Below, piece by piece: positions 37,149-46,904 of a DNA stretch of 64,000 nt. Position 1 is the stretch's first letter. Every line of letters begins with the position of its first letter. Below the pieces are notes generated by a model. It was not told the origin of the DNA, ran no database searches, and saw nothing but the letters and a program-made list of their open reading frames with translations. This DNA is from Antonospora locustae (taxonomy: Eukaryota; Microsporidia): contig CM017457.1 of the NCBI GenBank assembly GCA_007674295.1, positions 84,922-148,921 on the forward strand. The letters are read 5' to 3'. The position numbers and the translations under genes are program-made.

Positions 37149-40100
37149 AGGCTTCTTTTTTGGAATCGCCCACGGAAAACAGCACGTTAGAAGCGCTGGA
37201 AAGAAGCTACACAAAAGGAAAGATATATCTTCAATGCGATATCATACTGTTGTCCATAAATCCGTTTACCACAGTGAATATATATGGTGCTGGTGCAATG
37301 AAAGCATACTTAAAGAACTACGGACATGTAGAGCCGCACATATACTCTGTTTCAGAATCTGCAGTACAGAACCTTGGAATAGGTGGCAACCAGACGATAA
37401 TTGTAAGTGGAGAGTCAGGTGCAGGAAAAACAATAAGTGCCAGACATCTACTTGAGTATCTTGTCTGGAGAAATAAGGGCACTGAAAAGCTGCAGAAGCT
37501 GCTTCTTGAGTCGCATCTCATACTGGAAAGCTTCGGAAATGCAAAGACACAGATAAACAGCAACTCGTCTCGATTTGGAAAATTCCTAACGTTGAAGTTT
37601 GAAGGAGACAGAATAGTTGGCGGAAAGATAGCAGGATACTTGCTGGAGAAGAGCCGTGTGACGCACCAGACAAAGGGAAACAGGAACTTCCATGTTTTCT
37701 ACATGGTATGCGCCTCTGAAAGGCTAAATATCACAAATGACTACATAGACTACAGATGGACGGCATCTGACCAGCAGAAGTGTAAGATGCTTGAGAATGC
37801 GTTCAGAGAGCTTGGTATTGCAAATTTCCAGAGCATTAAAACACTGCTTCTTGCGGTACTTCACATGGGCTCGCTGTGCTTTGTTAACGAGAACGAGTGC
37901 ACGGTGCTGCAAAGCAACAAAAGTCTTGATGTTGTGTGCAACGCCTTAAACACAAAAAAAGAGGACCTGGAGCGTATTCTTCTGAAGGGCAGCTTTGTGT
38001 ACAAGACAGAGTATCTAGAGACTCTAAACACCATTGAGAAGGCAAGAATCATACGCGACACGCTTGCAAGGAACATTTATTCACGAGTATTTCAATACGT
38101 CATAGATCTTTTGAACAAAAACATGGAATGCAATTGTAGCACCAGAAGCATATCCATTCTAGACATCTACGGATTTGAGGCATTTGAGAGAAACAGCTTT
38201 GACCAGTTCTGCATAAACTGGGCCAACGAAAGAATTCAGAACGAGTTCGTAAAGAGGATGTTCTTCGACCGCCAAGGATTCTATGAGAGACAGGGTATAG
38301 AATGGCCGGACATCGACTTTCCAACGAACGACGCCATTCTCCGCCTGATTGAAAAGAAGTGCGGCTTGGCGGACCTAATTGAGGAGGAGAGCTGGAACCC
38401 ATGTGGTACTGTTGAGAGCTTGCTTGTGAAGATGCATAAGTACAACAGAAACGAGCCGCACTTTGTAAACACAAACGCCCGAAATACAATCAAGATAAAC
38501 CACTTTGCGCATCCTGTTGAGTATTGCGTGGACGATTTTCTCGAGAAAAACACAGAGGGGGGACAAGTTCTCCCCATCGGAGACCTTGGGCTCAACCTAG
38601 AGAACACATGCATGGGTGTGCCAGATACAGAGGGAAAGCGGCGAAGCTTCATACGGTATTTTAAGGACTCCATGAGCCATCTCTTCAATGAAATCAACAG
38701 AACCGAGATTCACTACGTGCGATGTATAAGGCCAAATGAGGAATGCAGGCCATGGTGCTTTGACGTAGACTATGTAAGGAGACAGATAAAGTCCTGCGGT
38801 GTTGTGGAAACAATAAGATTATCGCAGCTTACATACCCCCATGTGATTCCTATACAAAGGTTTGAGGAGCGGTACAAGTTCGTGCAGATAAGTGCAGAGG
38901 ATGTAAAAGACTACAGGGTTGGAAGAAACTTCTACTTTGTGAAAAAAAATCTTCTGAGAGAGCTTGAAGGAAGAAGAAGTATTCTGTTGCACCAGTGCCG
39001 CATGTACATACATCAGAGTATAATGAAAGCTATATTCAGAAGAACAATAGTCTCTCTCAGAATGCTTTTGAGAGACAGAATGCACACTTGTGAGCGCAAC
39101 GGTGTGACTAGAAGTGATCTTCAGAATAAAAAGCCGTTTTGTACGCAAATTTCGCATACAAATCGAAAAGAAAGTGCATGTTTCAGCAGAAAGTTGGACG
39201 AAAAGAGTGTAGGTGAAGACGAGACCAGCATGCTTTGCACTCCAGAGGCACAGGCGGCACTGAGGGCTGAGGCAGGTGATGTGGAGAACAGATATGAAAT
39301 CAACATGAAAAACGTTTTTCCAGGAGAAGAAGAGTGCAGAACAGCTGAGCCACAAAGAATGTGTTCCAGAAGTCTTGCATCGCCAGGGTCCTCAGAAGAC
39401 AAAAATTGCTCCATAGAGCATATACGTGCTGTGCAACTTCTAGATAGTCCTGCAGTGTCCTGCAACAACTGCAGAATTCTTGAAACAAAGTACAGATACC
39501 AGTCTGAGGCCTTAAAGAGAAAAAAAACACTTGAGTCTGAGCTTGAGTCCATGCATTTACTTGTGAAGAAGTACGAGTCAGAGGTTGCTCTGTACAAAGA
39601 GCTTGTAAAAGACATGACGATCTCTGCAAACCAGATACGTCTAGAGGACCAGAGTCTATGTTCTTCGTCCTCTGAACGGACACTCCATGTAAACTTTTCA
39701 AATCCACACGACATCTTTAGCTGCTTGATTGATGTGTACATAGAGTATGCCCCCGCATTCACAGAGAAACACATACCCAAGGATGAAATGCTCTCCTTTG
39801 CACACGTGTCGTACAAAGCAATAACAGAGCTGGCTGCACGTGCGCAGTGTTCTGAGTTTCTCTATCTGGAAATGCTTGTGCATGAAATGACAGACAAGGT
39901 ACAGCAATTTGGGCAGAATGCATACAAAGTCGCATTCATGATCTCAAACCTTCTAGAGCTCAGACGCCTGCTAAAAAGACTAGACAGAGAAAAGTCGCTG
40001 CAGGTACTGGACACACTGGTTGGCATGCTATTTGAGCATTTCTGTGAGCTTAAAAGGGAGGCTATGGCAAGCATGCTTCCAGACGCTGTGATATATTACC

Positions 40101-40708
40101 AGGCTGTAGATGCATTTAAGTGCGAAAACAGTTTCTATAAGAGATTCTTCACAAAGACACCATCTATTCTGAAACTTGTGAACTATCTTGATTATGTGTG
40201 CTCATTGATGGTATATTTTGTGTTTCCTGATACTTACATACGCGAATCGCTGCGATACATTCTAAAGGGAATTAACTCCACCTGCTTCAACAGAGTGCTT
40301 GTTGAGAAGAACTTCCTCTCGTTCAATCGCAGCACACAGATTAACTTCAATATGAATGAAATTCAGAAGTTCTGCCAGGAGATAGGTTTCATGGAGGGAA
40401 TTTTTGAGCTTCGACACATACAAGACATTATCAGGCTAGTCAACCTGGCCAAAAACGGAAACAGCGCCTCAATCATACAGCAAGAATGTGTGTTTCTCAA
40501 CCACTCACAGCTTGTAATGCTGGCTACAAAGCTGGAGGGTCTTCAAGTGGAAATAGACATAGAAGACAAGCTAGAGGATTCTGTATTGTTTCTACCGGAG
40601 CCCAAGGTCCTTCTTCCTCCATACGAGGATGAATGTACAAACTTTACATTTTGTATTCCCCGCTACGTTCCCTCTAAGTACATAACAACAATTCTTTCTT
40701 CGATATAA
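37136..40708 (+). CDS. MYO2: Class V-type myosin heavy chain
   Basis: A 1190-residue protein. The motor domain (about 1-625) begins directly at the core with no SH3-like N-terminal barrel. It has the P-loop GESGAGKT at residues 92-99, switch I NSNSSRFGK at 141-149, switch II DIYGFEAFERNSFDQFCINW and the actin-side HYVRCIRPNEE. The neck holds one degenerate IQ motif (HQSIMKAIFRR) against six in typical class V. A short coiled coil (about 775-820) leads to a DIL/globular tail (ending with the LVEKNFLSFNRSTQINFNMN region). Class V myosins carry vesicles on actin. The likely light chain is the EF-hand protein at 46.2 kb. The start codon lies in a hairpin. Confidence 0.9.
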   Translation: MQDLQASFLESPTENSTLEALERSYTKGKIYLQCDIILLSINPFTTVNIYGAGAMKAYLKNYGHVEPHIYSVSESAVQNLGIGGNQTIIVSGESGAGKTISARHLLEYLVWRNKGTEKLQKLLLESHLILESFGNAKTQINSNSSRFGKFLTLKFEGDRIVGGKIAGYLLEKSRVTHQTKGNRNFHVFYMVCASERLNITNDYIDYRWTASDQQKCKMLENAFRELGIANFQSIKTLLLAVLHMGSLCFVNENECTVLQSNKSLDVVCNALNTKKEDLERILLKGSFVYKTEYLETLNTIEKARIIRDTLARNIYSRVFQYVIDLLNKNMECNCSTRSISILDIYGFEAFERNSFDQFCINWANERIQNEFVKRMFFDRQGFYERQGIEWPDIDFPTNDAILRLIEKKCGLADLIEEESWNPCGTVESLLVKMHKYNRNEPHFVNTNARNTIKINHFAHPVEYCVDDFLEKNTEGGQVLPIGDLGLNLENTCMGVPDTEGKRRSFIRYFKDSMSHLFNEINRTEIHYVRCIRPNEECRPWCFDVDYVRRQIKSCGVVETIRLSQLTYPHVIPIQRFEERYKFVQISAEDVKDYRVGRNFYFVKKNLLRELEGRRSILLHQCRMYIHQSIMKAIFRRTIVSLRMLLRDRMHTCERNGVTRSDLQNKKPFCTQISHTNRKESACFSRKLDEKSVGEDETSMLCTPEAQAALRAEAGDVENRYEINMKNVFPGEEECRTAEPQRMCSRSLASPGSSEDKNCSIEHIRAVQLLDSPAVSCNNCRILETKYRYQSEALKRKKTLESELESMHLLVKKYESEVALYKELVKDMTISANQIRLEDQSLCSSSSERTLHVNFSNPHDIFSCLIDVYIEYAPAFTEKHIPKDEMLSFAHVSYKAITELAARAQCSEFLYLEMLVHEMTDKVQQFGQNAYKVAFMISNLLELRRLLKRLDREKSLQVLDTLVGMLFEHFCELKREAMASMLPDAVIYYQAVDAFKCENSFYKRFFTKTPSILKLVNYLDYVCSLMVYFVFPDTYIRESLRYILKGINSTCFNRVLVEKNFLSFNRSTQINFNMNEIQKFCQEIGFMEGIFELRHIQDIIRLVNLAKNGNSASIIQQECVFLNHSQLVMLATKLEGLQVEIDIEDKLEDSVLFLPEPKVLLPPYEDECTNFTFCIPRYVPSKYITTILSSI

Positions 40709-40784
40709 GTGTCGATGAGCGCCTTTCAAGTTCCCTAAAATAAAGTGTTGTACACCTGACTAAAGACGGCTTGTCGGCCCAGAA

Positions 40785-42092
40785 TCAATGCTTAATGCTT
40801 CTTGCAACCTTAGCCCAGGGCTTGGACTCCATCACTATAAGGTAGACAACAGGAACAATTCCAACTATTCCAACAACTGATGAAACAAGGAGAAACATGT
40901 GAAAGTCATCCTTCTTTTGCATGTCGTCTGGCTGAATGGTGCAGTACCCAATCATGCCACTGATTGCACCACCAACTGCATTGTACATTCCGTTGTAGAG
41001 GCCCTGGGCAGATGTCTGTATTTCTGGAGGGTTGTAGTACTTTGTGAGTTTTGTGCATCCGTAGCTCATGAATGACGAAAACAGGGCCTTGAAGCTCTCA
41101 AAAAAGATGAAATAGAGCAGCTTAAGAGTCTGGCTGATGTTTTTGGGTTGGTAGGCATAGGCAAGTGCCTTTGTTATTCCCGCAGTGCTGCCAATTACCA
41201 CCATCCAGAATGCGCCAACAATTCTTTCGACATACGGTGCAGAAAGCTCTATTAGAAGTTCCGGTAAACAGCGAACAGCAGGAACAAGTCTAGTTTTCAG
41301 AATGCTTTTGTCGCTGTCCTCAAAAGCACTTTTAAGCATGAGCTGCTGATAGTTTGTGACTACTGTTCTGTGTACACCTTGGCACCCAACAAATATCAGT
41401 ATCAACGCATATTCAGAGAAGATGATTCTTCTTAGGCTCCTCAAAAATATTCTTTTCTTTGGATTTTTCACAACAACCTCGCGCTCCTCTGCATCCACCT
41501 TTGCAACACTCGCCAATGCAAAAAAGGGAACACTCAGCACAAAATACAACAACGAAACGCTGACCATGATGATGCACTCATCGATAGGTTGCTTGCCTTT
41601 TTTGTATCCAAAGATCATGTTGGTGATCTGAGGTAGGGTTCTTCCTATTACAGTAGAAAAGCGCATGTAGCTGTAGGTTCTTTTGCTACATCCCTTGAGA
41701 ATGGACGCGTTTATAACAAGCGTCTCCATGACAGGAAATATTCCAGAGTCAAAGACCTTGATAAGAACATCTATAACTACGATAACCGGCTTTTTCCAGA
41801 ACTCAAGACTGCTTATAAGCCGGTAGCATAAACACATAACAGATATTGTTGATACGTATCCTGCCAAGCATAAAACAACAACTGAAAAATGTCTTTGCGT
41901 GCGATCGGCGATGTTACTTATGATGTATGCGGACGCCAATCTCACAATTGTAAGTACATCAAGGAGACTAAGAAATCTACAATTAGCACCAAGCATGTTG
42001 TTATAAAGAACTTTCAGAAAATGATGTACAGAATACACAGACGAACAGACCAACATATTTGCCAGAAAGATAAAAATAACATACCTTTTCAT
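40785..42092 (-). CDS. MFS transporter (paralogue 3)
   Basis: A 435-residue polytopic protein with about 12 hydrophobic segments. The late-half pattern FFESFKALFSSFMSYGCTKL, then PPEIQTSAQGLYNGMYNAVG followed by GAISGMIG, follows that of the two transporters at 13.6 and 16.2 kb (LLKGxxFGxxH...PPxxxxTSQxxYNGxYxxLG), but identity is low and the N-half differs. A CCCC run lies 8 nt before the ATG. Nucleotide or nucleoside transport is possible by family, with the substrate unknown. The gene ends 76 bp from the myosin 3' end, in convergent orientation. Confidence 0.75.
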   Translation of the reverse strand: MKRYVIFIFLANMLVCSSVYSVHHFLKVLYNNMLGANCRFLSLLDVLTIVRLASAYIISNIADRTQRHFSVVVLCLAGYVSTISVMCLCYRLISSLEFWKKPVIVVIDVLIKVFDSGIFPVMETLVINASILKGCSKRTYSYMRFSTVIGRTLPQITNMIFGYKKGKQPIDECIIMVSVSLLYFVLSVPFFALASVAKVDAEEREVVVKNPKKRIFLRSLRRIIFSEYALILIFVGCQGVHRTVVTNYQQLMLKSAFEDSDKSILKTRLVPAVRCLPELLIELSAPYVERIVGAFWMVVIGSTAGITKALAYAYQPKNISQTLKLLYFIFFESFKALFSSFMSYGCTKLTKYYNPPEIQTSAQGLYNGMYNAVGGAISGMIGYCTIQPDDMQKKDDFHMFLLVSSVVGIVGIVPVVYLIVMESKPWAKVARSIKH

Positions 42093-42331
42093 CTATCTAG
42101 GGGCCTCAAATATTTTTGGGCTTTATTAAAATACCCCATTAGACAAAGTAGTCTTAGTAAAAGAATAGCGGTAAAGGGGAGAAATGGCTCTTATGTTTGC
42201 ATTCATCGACAAAGGAGCATGTATATTGCTCTTTGTGTCCAAATGCGGAAAATATTTTAGCACAATGGAGGGTTCTGCACAAATATGTAATTAAGCAAGC
42301 AAGAAACCATGATGCAGAAAGAAGGGCTTTT

Positions 42332-44560
42332 TTATGTACATGCACCTTCCGCTGTATCAACACATGTCTTTGTCTCCATCCAGAACTGTTCATCGGAAAT
42401 TATGCTCACGTTGTAAAACCTTCTCCATGGCAGCTTGAACATGGCGTTTCCCTTGCAGACACGCATGTGCTGATAGCCCAGCAAGATTTTGTCGGAGACG
42501 TCTGTGACAAACACATGAACTCGAGAAAATCGGGCGACACTGAAAAGCACCATAAGGGCCACATGCGTCTCCTTTTCTTTCCAATCGCTTTTCTCTATTC
42601 TAATGTTGCCTGTCTTGTTTCTGAACGGCTCGGAAAGGCATGCGAAGCACTTGTTCTCGATCGACTTGTAGCACTTCAAAACAACCTTCGCAGCAGCAAG
42701 CTTCAGGTCAATGCAGACATGAAACAGTGCCGCAAGTAGCTTGAGGGCCTTTGCTTCTTGCGGGTCCTTTCTGACCATCATAAACTGAAGCAATTTACCC
42801 GTGCGTGTTGGAATTGGTGTATCCCCCTCACAATTAAAAGAGTGTATCTTGCACATCAACTCAAGTACTTTGTACTCTGTCGCAGACACACTTACTCCAT
42901 AAAGCACATCTAGCTCTCTGAACTTCACATTGTATCTTGCTGCTATGCATCCCTTAGAGGTTGGTTCAAAGCCTCTTCTGAAGCATACAAGACCATGTCT
43001 CTGCAGATTCACCAAGGCAGCCTTTGTGTCTACAGTAAAAAACATGCTCAGAAAAGTCGACTCAACCCATTGTACACACTCAGAAAAAGTTTGCATGCCA
43101 TAAAATATCTCGAAGTTCAGTGATTCATGCAAGGAGTCCAGAAGGTTTGACCTAAGAACAGGAGTGTCGAGATAAAAGTCGACCTTACCTCTGGAGGTAA
43201 TGATTACGACGTTTTGCACATCCCGTGTCTTCATGCTAAAGCTTTCTGCAATTTTTCCATAAATTTCGCTATGGGACATGTTCCCTGTTCCCTTCATGAT
43301 CAAAGACCTGCATCGTCTGCGAAGGCTTAGCCGACTCTCGACTATATAAAATTCCATTCCCTCTGCAATATACTCGTTAAGTGATATTCTGTGGCTAAGA
43401 AAGTTCTGTATTTCCTTTGGATAGCTGCCCCCAACCTCTATGGGCGCGTTTTCTAGCAGCTTTCGAAACATAAAGCGTGCACAGGACCATGCTTCGTCGG
43501 AAGACTGCGCAACAATCATCACTGGTCTTGGAAGTCTGCTTGCATGGTCCCAAACAACACTGTTTATCTCTGCATCAGAGCCTGCATTAGCTTGTTCTCC
43601 GCATGGTGTTGTAGTGCTCATGTGTTTACTGTTTGAACTATGTTCAAGAAACACAAATATTATGTCAAAGGTTGGGTCGTTGAACACCAGCACATCATCT
43701 ATCTTCAAAAACCGTGCTACTGCCCTCAGGTTTTTTACGCCGTGACGCATAAATGCAACGACACGGCATCTTCGCGACACAAGTCTCATCAGCACAGCCT
43801 CCTTCTTCTCAACTAGAGTACAGATGTCGCACAACACAATAAGACAGGCGCCCTCATTTCTTGTCAGTCTCTCCACCTCTTCAACGGCTCCGCATTGCAG
43901 TCCATGTTGCAAATCCAATGCACCAACCACATAGATACTTTTTTCTCTGTAGGCTGCGATGGCAGCAAGAGCTGAGGGGTTGAATCCCGGTGGTAGAACT
44001 ATCAGGGCGCTTTTATCTGTGCTGAGTAGGCGATAGGACTTTGACTCGACATAGCTCCAGACAAAGGAGTCTCCAAAGACTTTCTTGAGAAACACGGGCG
44101 TTTTCTTCTTTGAACTTCCTTTTCTGCCCATAACCTTTGCAATCAATGTGTTATCTACCTCGTATCTTACAACACTTTGTAACATTGCGTGATGTGCCAC
44201 AGAATCCTCGCATTTCACACCCAAAATCAGATCTGCGTCACCAGACACTACCACTTCATCAATGTATCCAAGAACCACAAGTCGCTTTCTGGCCTCCTCT
44301 CTTTCAAAAGCATAATGCACGTCTTGTTCCTCCTTAAAGAACTTTATCCCGTCCATGAGCACGTCTCTCATGTCAACTACCCGCTGTACAGTATTCACAT
44401 CACGGAATATTGCAAACAACTCTGTTTCTGACCTTAAGCTTCCATCCAAAAGACGTTGCTTGTCATAAACACGGAGAAGTGTCTCGAAAAACTCGATTTT
44501 GGCTGGTGCTGCATGGAGGTTGCGCAGACTCTCTAAGTGTAGTGCAACGTCTTCAAGCAT
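42332..44560 (-). CDS. Catalytically dead Ski2/Brr2-like helicase cassette
   Basis: A 742-residue protein with the order of a Brr2/Slh1-type cassette but without ATPase motifs. At residues about 186-200 the Walker A site is replaced by VLPPGFNPSALAA (no Lys-Thr). Motif Ia is echoed by SIYVVGALDLQHGLQ. The DEIH box is missing. The SAT motif position reads VVAFMRHGVKNLRAVARFLK. The winged-helix/ratchet region is recognisable (NVVIITSRGKVDFYLDTPVL, SLNFEIFYGMQTFSECVQWV, ALVNLQRHGLVCFRRGFEPT followed by SKGCIAARYNV). A Sec63-like tail with a C2/FN3-type end follows (FSRVHVFVTDVSDKILLGYQ). In Brr2 the C-terminal cassette is such a pseudo-helicase scaffold. CCC directly precedes the ATG. Confidence 0.6.
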   Translation of the reverse strand: MLEDVALHLESLRNLHAAPAKIEFFETLLRVYDKQRLLDGSLRSETELFAIFRDVNTVQRVVDMRDVLMDGIKFFKEEQDVHYAFEREEARKRLVVLGYIDEVVVSGDADLILGVKCEDSVAHHAMLQSVVRYEVDNTLIAKVMGRKGSSKKKTPVFLKKVFGDSFVWSYVESKSYRLLSTDKSALIVLPPGFNPSALAAIAAYREKSIYVVGALDLQHGLQCGAVEEVERLTRNEGACLIVLCDICTLVEKKEAVLMRLVSRRCRVVAFMRHGVKNLRAVARFLKIDDVLVFNDPTFDIIFVFLEHSSNSKHMSTTTPCGEQANAGSDAEINSVVWDHASRLPRPVMIVAQSSDEAWSCARFMFRKLLENAPIEVGGSYPKEIQNFLSHRISLNEYIAEGMEFYIVESRLSLRRRCRSLIMKGTGNMSHSEIYGKIAESFSMKTRDVQNVVIITSRGKVDFYLDTPVLRSNLLDSLHESLNFEIFYGMQTFSECVQWVESTFLSMFFTVDTKAALVNLQRHGLVCFRRGFEPTSKGCIAARYNVKFRELDVLYGVSVSATEYKVLELMCKIHSFNCEGDTPIPTRTGKLLQFMMVRKDPQEAKALKLLAALFHVCIDLKLAAAKVVLKCYKSIENKCFACLSEPFRNKTGNIRIEKSDWKEKETHVALMVLFSVARFSRVHVFVTDVSDKILLGYQHMRVCKGNAMFKLPWRRFYNVSIISDEQFWMETKTCVDTAEGACT

Positions 44561-44778
44561 GGGTCGTTCGAGATGCTCCTAGAGAAGAAAAAAGACACAG
44601 GGGTGTTCTTTGAAAGTTGCTATGCGGCGCACTGCTCATAGATATCCATTTGGTGTGTAGGCTTTCGTCTCCGTTTGTGGACACTGCGGAGAGCTGACCA
44701 ATACGAGCCTTGCGTGCAGCACCAGTCAGATCTTGTGTTTATGCTATTTATTGAATTCAAAATTTGTTTACCCATAAG

Positions 44779-45333
44779 ATGGACAAAATTAGAAGGGAGG
44801 CGGACAGGTTTCCATTTCTAGCTAAGCTTGAGGAAATGTCAAACGGCCGTTTGCATAGAGAGCACATCATGGTTGCAATAGTGATTGCTCTCCTTCTTGT
44901 TGCAATAACAACACCTGTAGGTGCAATACTGACAAGCACTATTGGAATTGTAATTCCCCTAAAGGAAACCTTGACAGTGCTAAGACAGGTGAAAAGAAAT
45001 GAAAACGAGGTCAAGCACATAATTGTGTTTTGGATGCTGTTTTCTGCAATCACAGGTGTCGAGGCCTATGTGAGCTGGTTCATAAGATGGGTTCCCTTCT
45101 ACTATGCATTCAAGTTTGCGTTTCTACTCTGGGTGGGTCCTCTGAAGTTCCATGGTGGAGAGTTTGTGTACGACAACTTTATTGCAAAGATTCCGGAGTC
45201 CTACTATGCCTGCGATGCACCAGAAAGAACTCTAGACTCTGCCGCAAAAAAGGTTTCAGAGGCTGTGAAAAAGTCAAATGTCGACAAGCAGGTATTTGAA
45301 AAAGTAGAGGAGAACCTTCCCAAGGATAAATAA
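44779..45333 (+). CDS. YOP1: YOP1/DP1/REEP-family ER-shaping protein
   Basis: The ATG at 44779 has CCC 5 nt upstream (ACCCATAAGATG), giving 184 residues. The TB2/DP1/HVA22 domain is clear: VGAILTSTIGIVIPLKETLT, then KHIIVFWMLFSAITGVEAYV and VPFYYAFKFAFLLWVGPLKF, with hydrophobic hairpins, then HGGEFVYDNFI. These proteins wedge into and curve tubular ER. Length equals yeast Yop1 (180). The C-terminus is a short amphipathic/charged helix. Confidence 0.92.
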   Translation: MDKIRREADRFPFLAKLEEMSNGRLHREHIMVAIVIALLLVAITTPVGAILTSTIGIVIPLKETLTVLRQVKRNENEVKHIIVFWMLFSAITGVEAYVSWFIRWVPFYYAFKFAFLLWVGPLKFHGGEFVYDNFIAKIPESYYACDAPERTLDSAAKKVSEAVKKSNVDKQVFEKVEENLPKDK

Positions 45334-46183
45334 ACACGGTGAAGCAATTTTTGTGACTTTTGGCGTCATGTTAAGCACAGATGATGCTATAGGTAGAGAG
45401 CAAAGATGAGCCCACTTACAGAGGTCCAGTGCAAATGGAGTTTCTGAGTGGAATTTATGTATGGGGACTTACTGGACTTTGTTACACACTCTGAGCTTTT
45501 GAAAAGAGCAGTTGTCTTTGCCGATGTCTTGGTAGATAGTAAAGTGTTCCTTATACGCTACAAATCCACTGTCACCTTTGTGTCGTTTATTTAATCTGCA
45601 TAGTAGCTCTGCATGCTTGGGCTTTTGCGCTACCTATGTTTGAGAATGCGCGTGCCTTGTGCGGCCCGTAAGCACACTTATAATTTGCTGCAAAAAAACC
45701 TCAGACAGATGCAAAAGGGAGGAACACTAGGTATCTGCATTGAATAGGCTTTGTCATTTAACGATGGCAATGTGCATGGATATTTACTGTTGGTTTGTGT
45801 GCAACACAGTCTGCATCTGTCAAACAAAGAAACACCAACGAATACAGCTGGTCTGGACACATGTTTGAAGTCACAGGTCCAAACACCGTCACTAATAAAA
45901 CATCTGTGTGTTCTTGTTTATTTCATGATTTATCTTGCACTAAAGAGAGTATATCATGCGGTACGCTCTATTTTCCTTTTTGCATTGCTTGACTAGAAGG
46001 TCTTCGCTACTGTTGCTTCGTAAGGTGACAACAAAGTAAGTGCTGGTACAGACACATATCAATAACATATCGGCTGCTTTACTATACTTACACCTCTTTT
46101 GTGATGTCCGGAAAGAGACTTCGCGCCTTGCTGGGCTTGGCAAGCCTGCTCAGCAGAGAGTATCTGCGTACGCAGCCCCTATA
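45334..46183. other. Gene-poor spacer with one possible micro-ORF
   Basis: About 0.85 kb. A plus-strand frame at 45457-45594 encodes 45 residues with a protein-like text (YGDLLDFVTHSELLKRAVVF, then VDSKVFLIRYKSTVTFV). It lacks a CCC box and may be a fragment of a decayed gene. The rest holds nothing recognisable apart from AT-rich DNA. Confidence 0.3.
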
Positions 46184-46627
46184 ATGAATTCCGAGCAGAT
46201 AAACAGACACGAAAAGATATTTGACTTGTTTTCACAGTCACAAACAAAGACAGTGGAGGTTGCGGACCTTAACAAGCTTCTGCTCCTTGCAGGACACACG
46301 GTCACGGCATCCGAGGTGGAAAAAATTGCCTCCTCTATTTGCAAGGAGAGAATAACGTTAGATGAATTTCTTGATATATGCTCCAAGCTAAGTAAAACGG
46401 ATGTCGTGCGAGAGGAGCTGAAGAAAGCGTTTCGTGTTCTGGATTCCGAGGACAACGGATATGTTTCTGTGCAGCAGCTGGTCAAAATGCTGCAGGAGGG
46501 TGAAAACAAACTGAGCACAGGGGAGATCGAGGAGCTGGTGGAAATACTGGAACCGGACGCAAATGGATATGTAAACTACGGAGCATTTATAAAGAGCCTA
46601 TACAATCATTCTCCTGCGGACTGTTAA
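46184..46627 (+). CDS. Calmodulin-like EF-hand protein, probable myosin light chain
   Basis: The ATG at 46184 has CCCC 5 nt upstream, giving 147 residues, the calmodulin length. The four-lobed plan is kept (RHEKIFDLFSQSQTKTVEVA, ITLDEFLDICSKL, LKKAFRVLDSEDNGYVSVQQ, VEILEPDANGYVNYGAFIKS). Loop 3 (DSEDNGYVSVQQ) and loop 4 (EPDANGYVNYGA) both lack the position-12 Glu, and loops 1-2 are degenerate, so calcium binding is probably lost. This is the pattern of Mlc1/Cdc4-type light chains rather than calmodulin. A partnership with the class V myosin at 37.1 kb is inferred. Confidence 0.7.
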   Translation: MNSEQINRHEKIFDLFSQSQTKTVEVADLNKLLLLAGHTVTASEVEKIASSICKERITLDEFLDICSKLSKTDVVREELKKAFRVLDSEDNGYVSVQQLVKMLQEGENKLSTGEIEELVEILEPDANGYVNYGAFIKSLYNHSPADC

Positions 46628-46691
46628 CTTTGCGTGGAACTGTTTACTACTCTCGAACGTTTCTGCTGTCTGAGAACATAACACATTGCGC

Positions 46692-46802
46692 ATGGTGTTG
46701 TACGGTGCATATCTTCTGCTGAAAACGTTGTGCGATGTGCACAAGGAGCATGTCAATCCTTTTGAATTATCCTATAAGGACTATCTGCAAAAGAGCATAT
46801 AG
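46692..46802 (+). CDS. Possible 36-residue micro-protein
   Basis: A frame of 36 codons (VLYGAYLLLKTLCDVHKEHV, then NPFELSYKDYLQKSI) lies between the EF-hand gene and NFS1. It has a hydrophobic N-terminus that could be a membrane anchor, as in tiny organelle-translocon or ER subunits. No CCC box is present and no family is recognised. Confidence 0.25.
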   Translation: MVLYGAYLLLKTLCDVHKEHVNPFELSYKDYLQKSI

Positions 46803-46904
46803 AAAGAGAAAAAACGTCGCAACAGCCAAAGCAGACGCTCGCATGAAAAGAAGATGGGTCCTTCATTGCGCCATCTGTTGGAAGCCTCCGTTGATTTAAC
46901 CCTT

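Noticed and set aside
39121..39816. 231-codon minus-strand frame inside the myosin gene
   Set aside because: Ser/Phe/Cys-rich shadow of a real coding region with myosin tail features.
46024..46183. GTAAGT at about 46036 upstream of the EF-hand gene as a possible 5' intron
   Set aside because: The EF-hand protein has a good CCC-ATG start at 46184 and the upstream frame adds no conserved sequence; no branch/AG pair restores a sensible exon.
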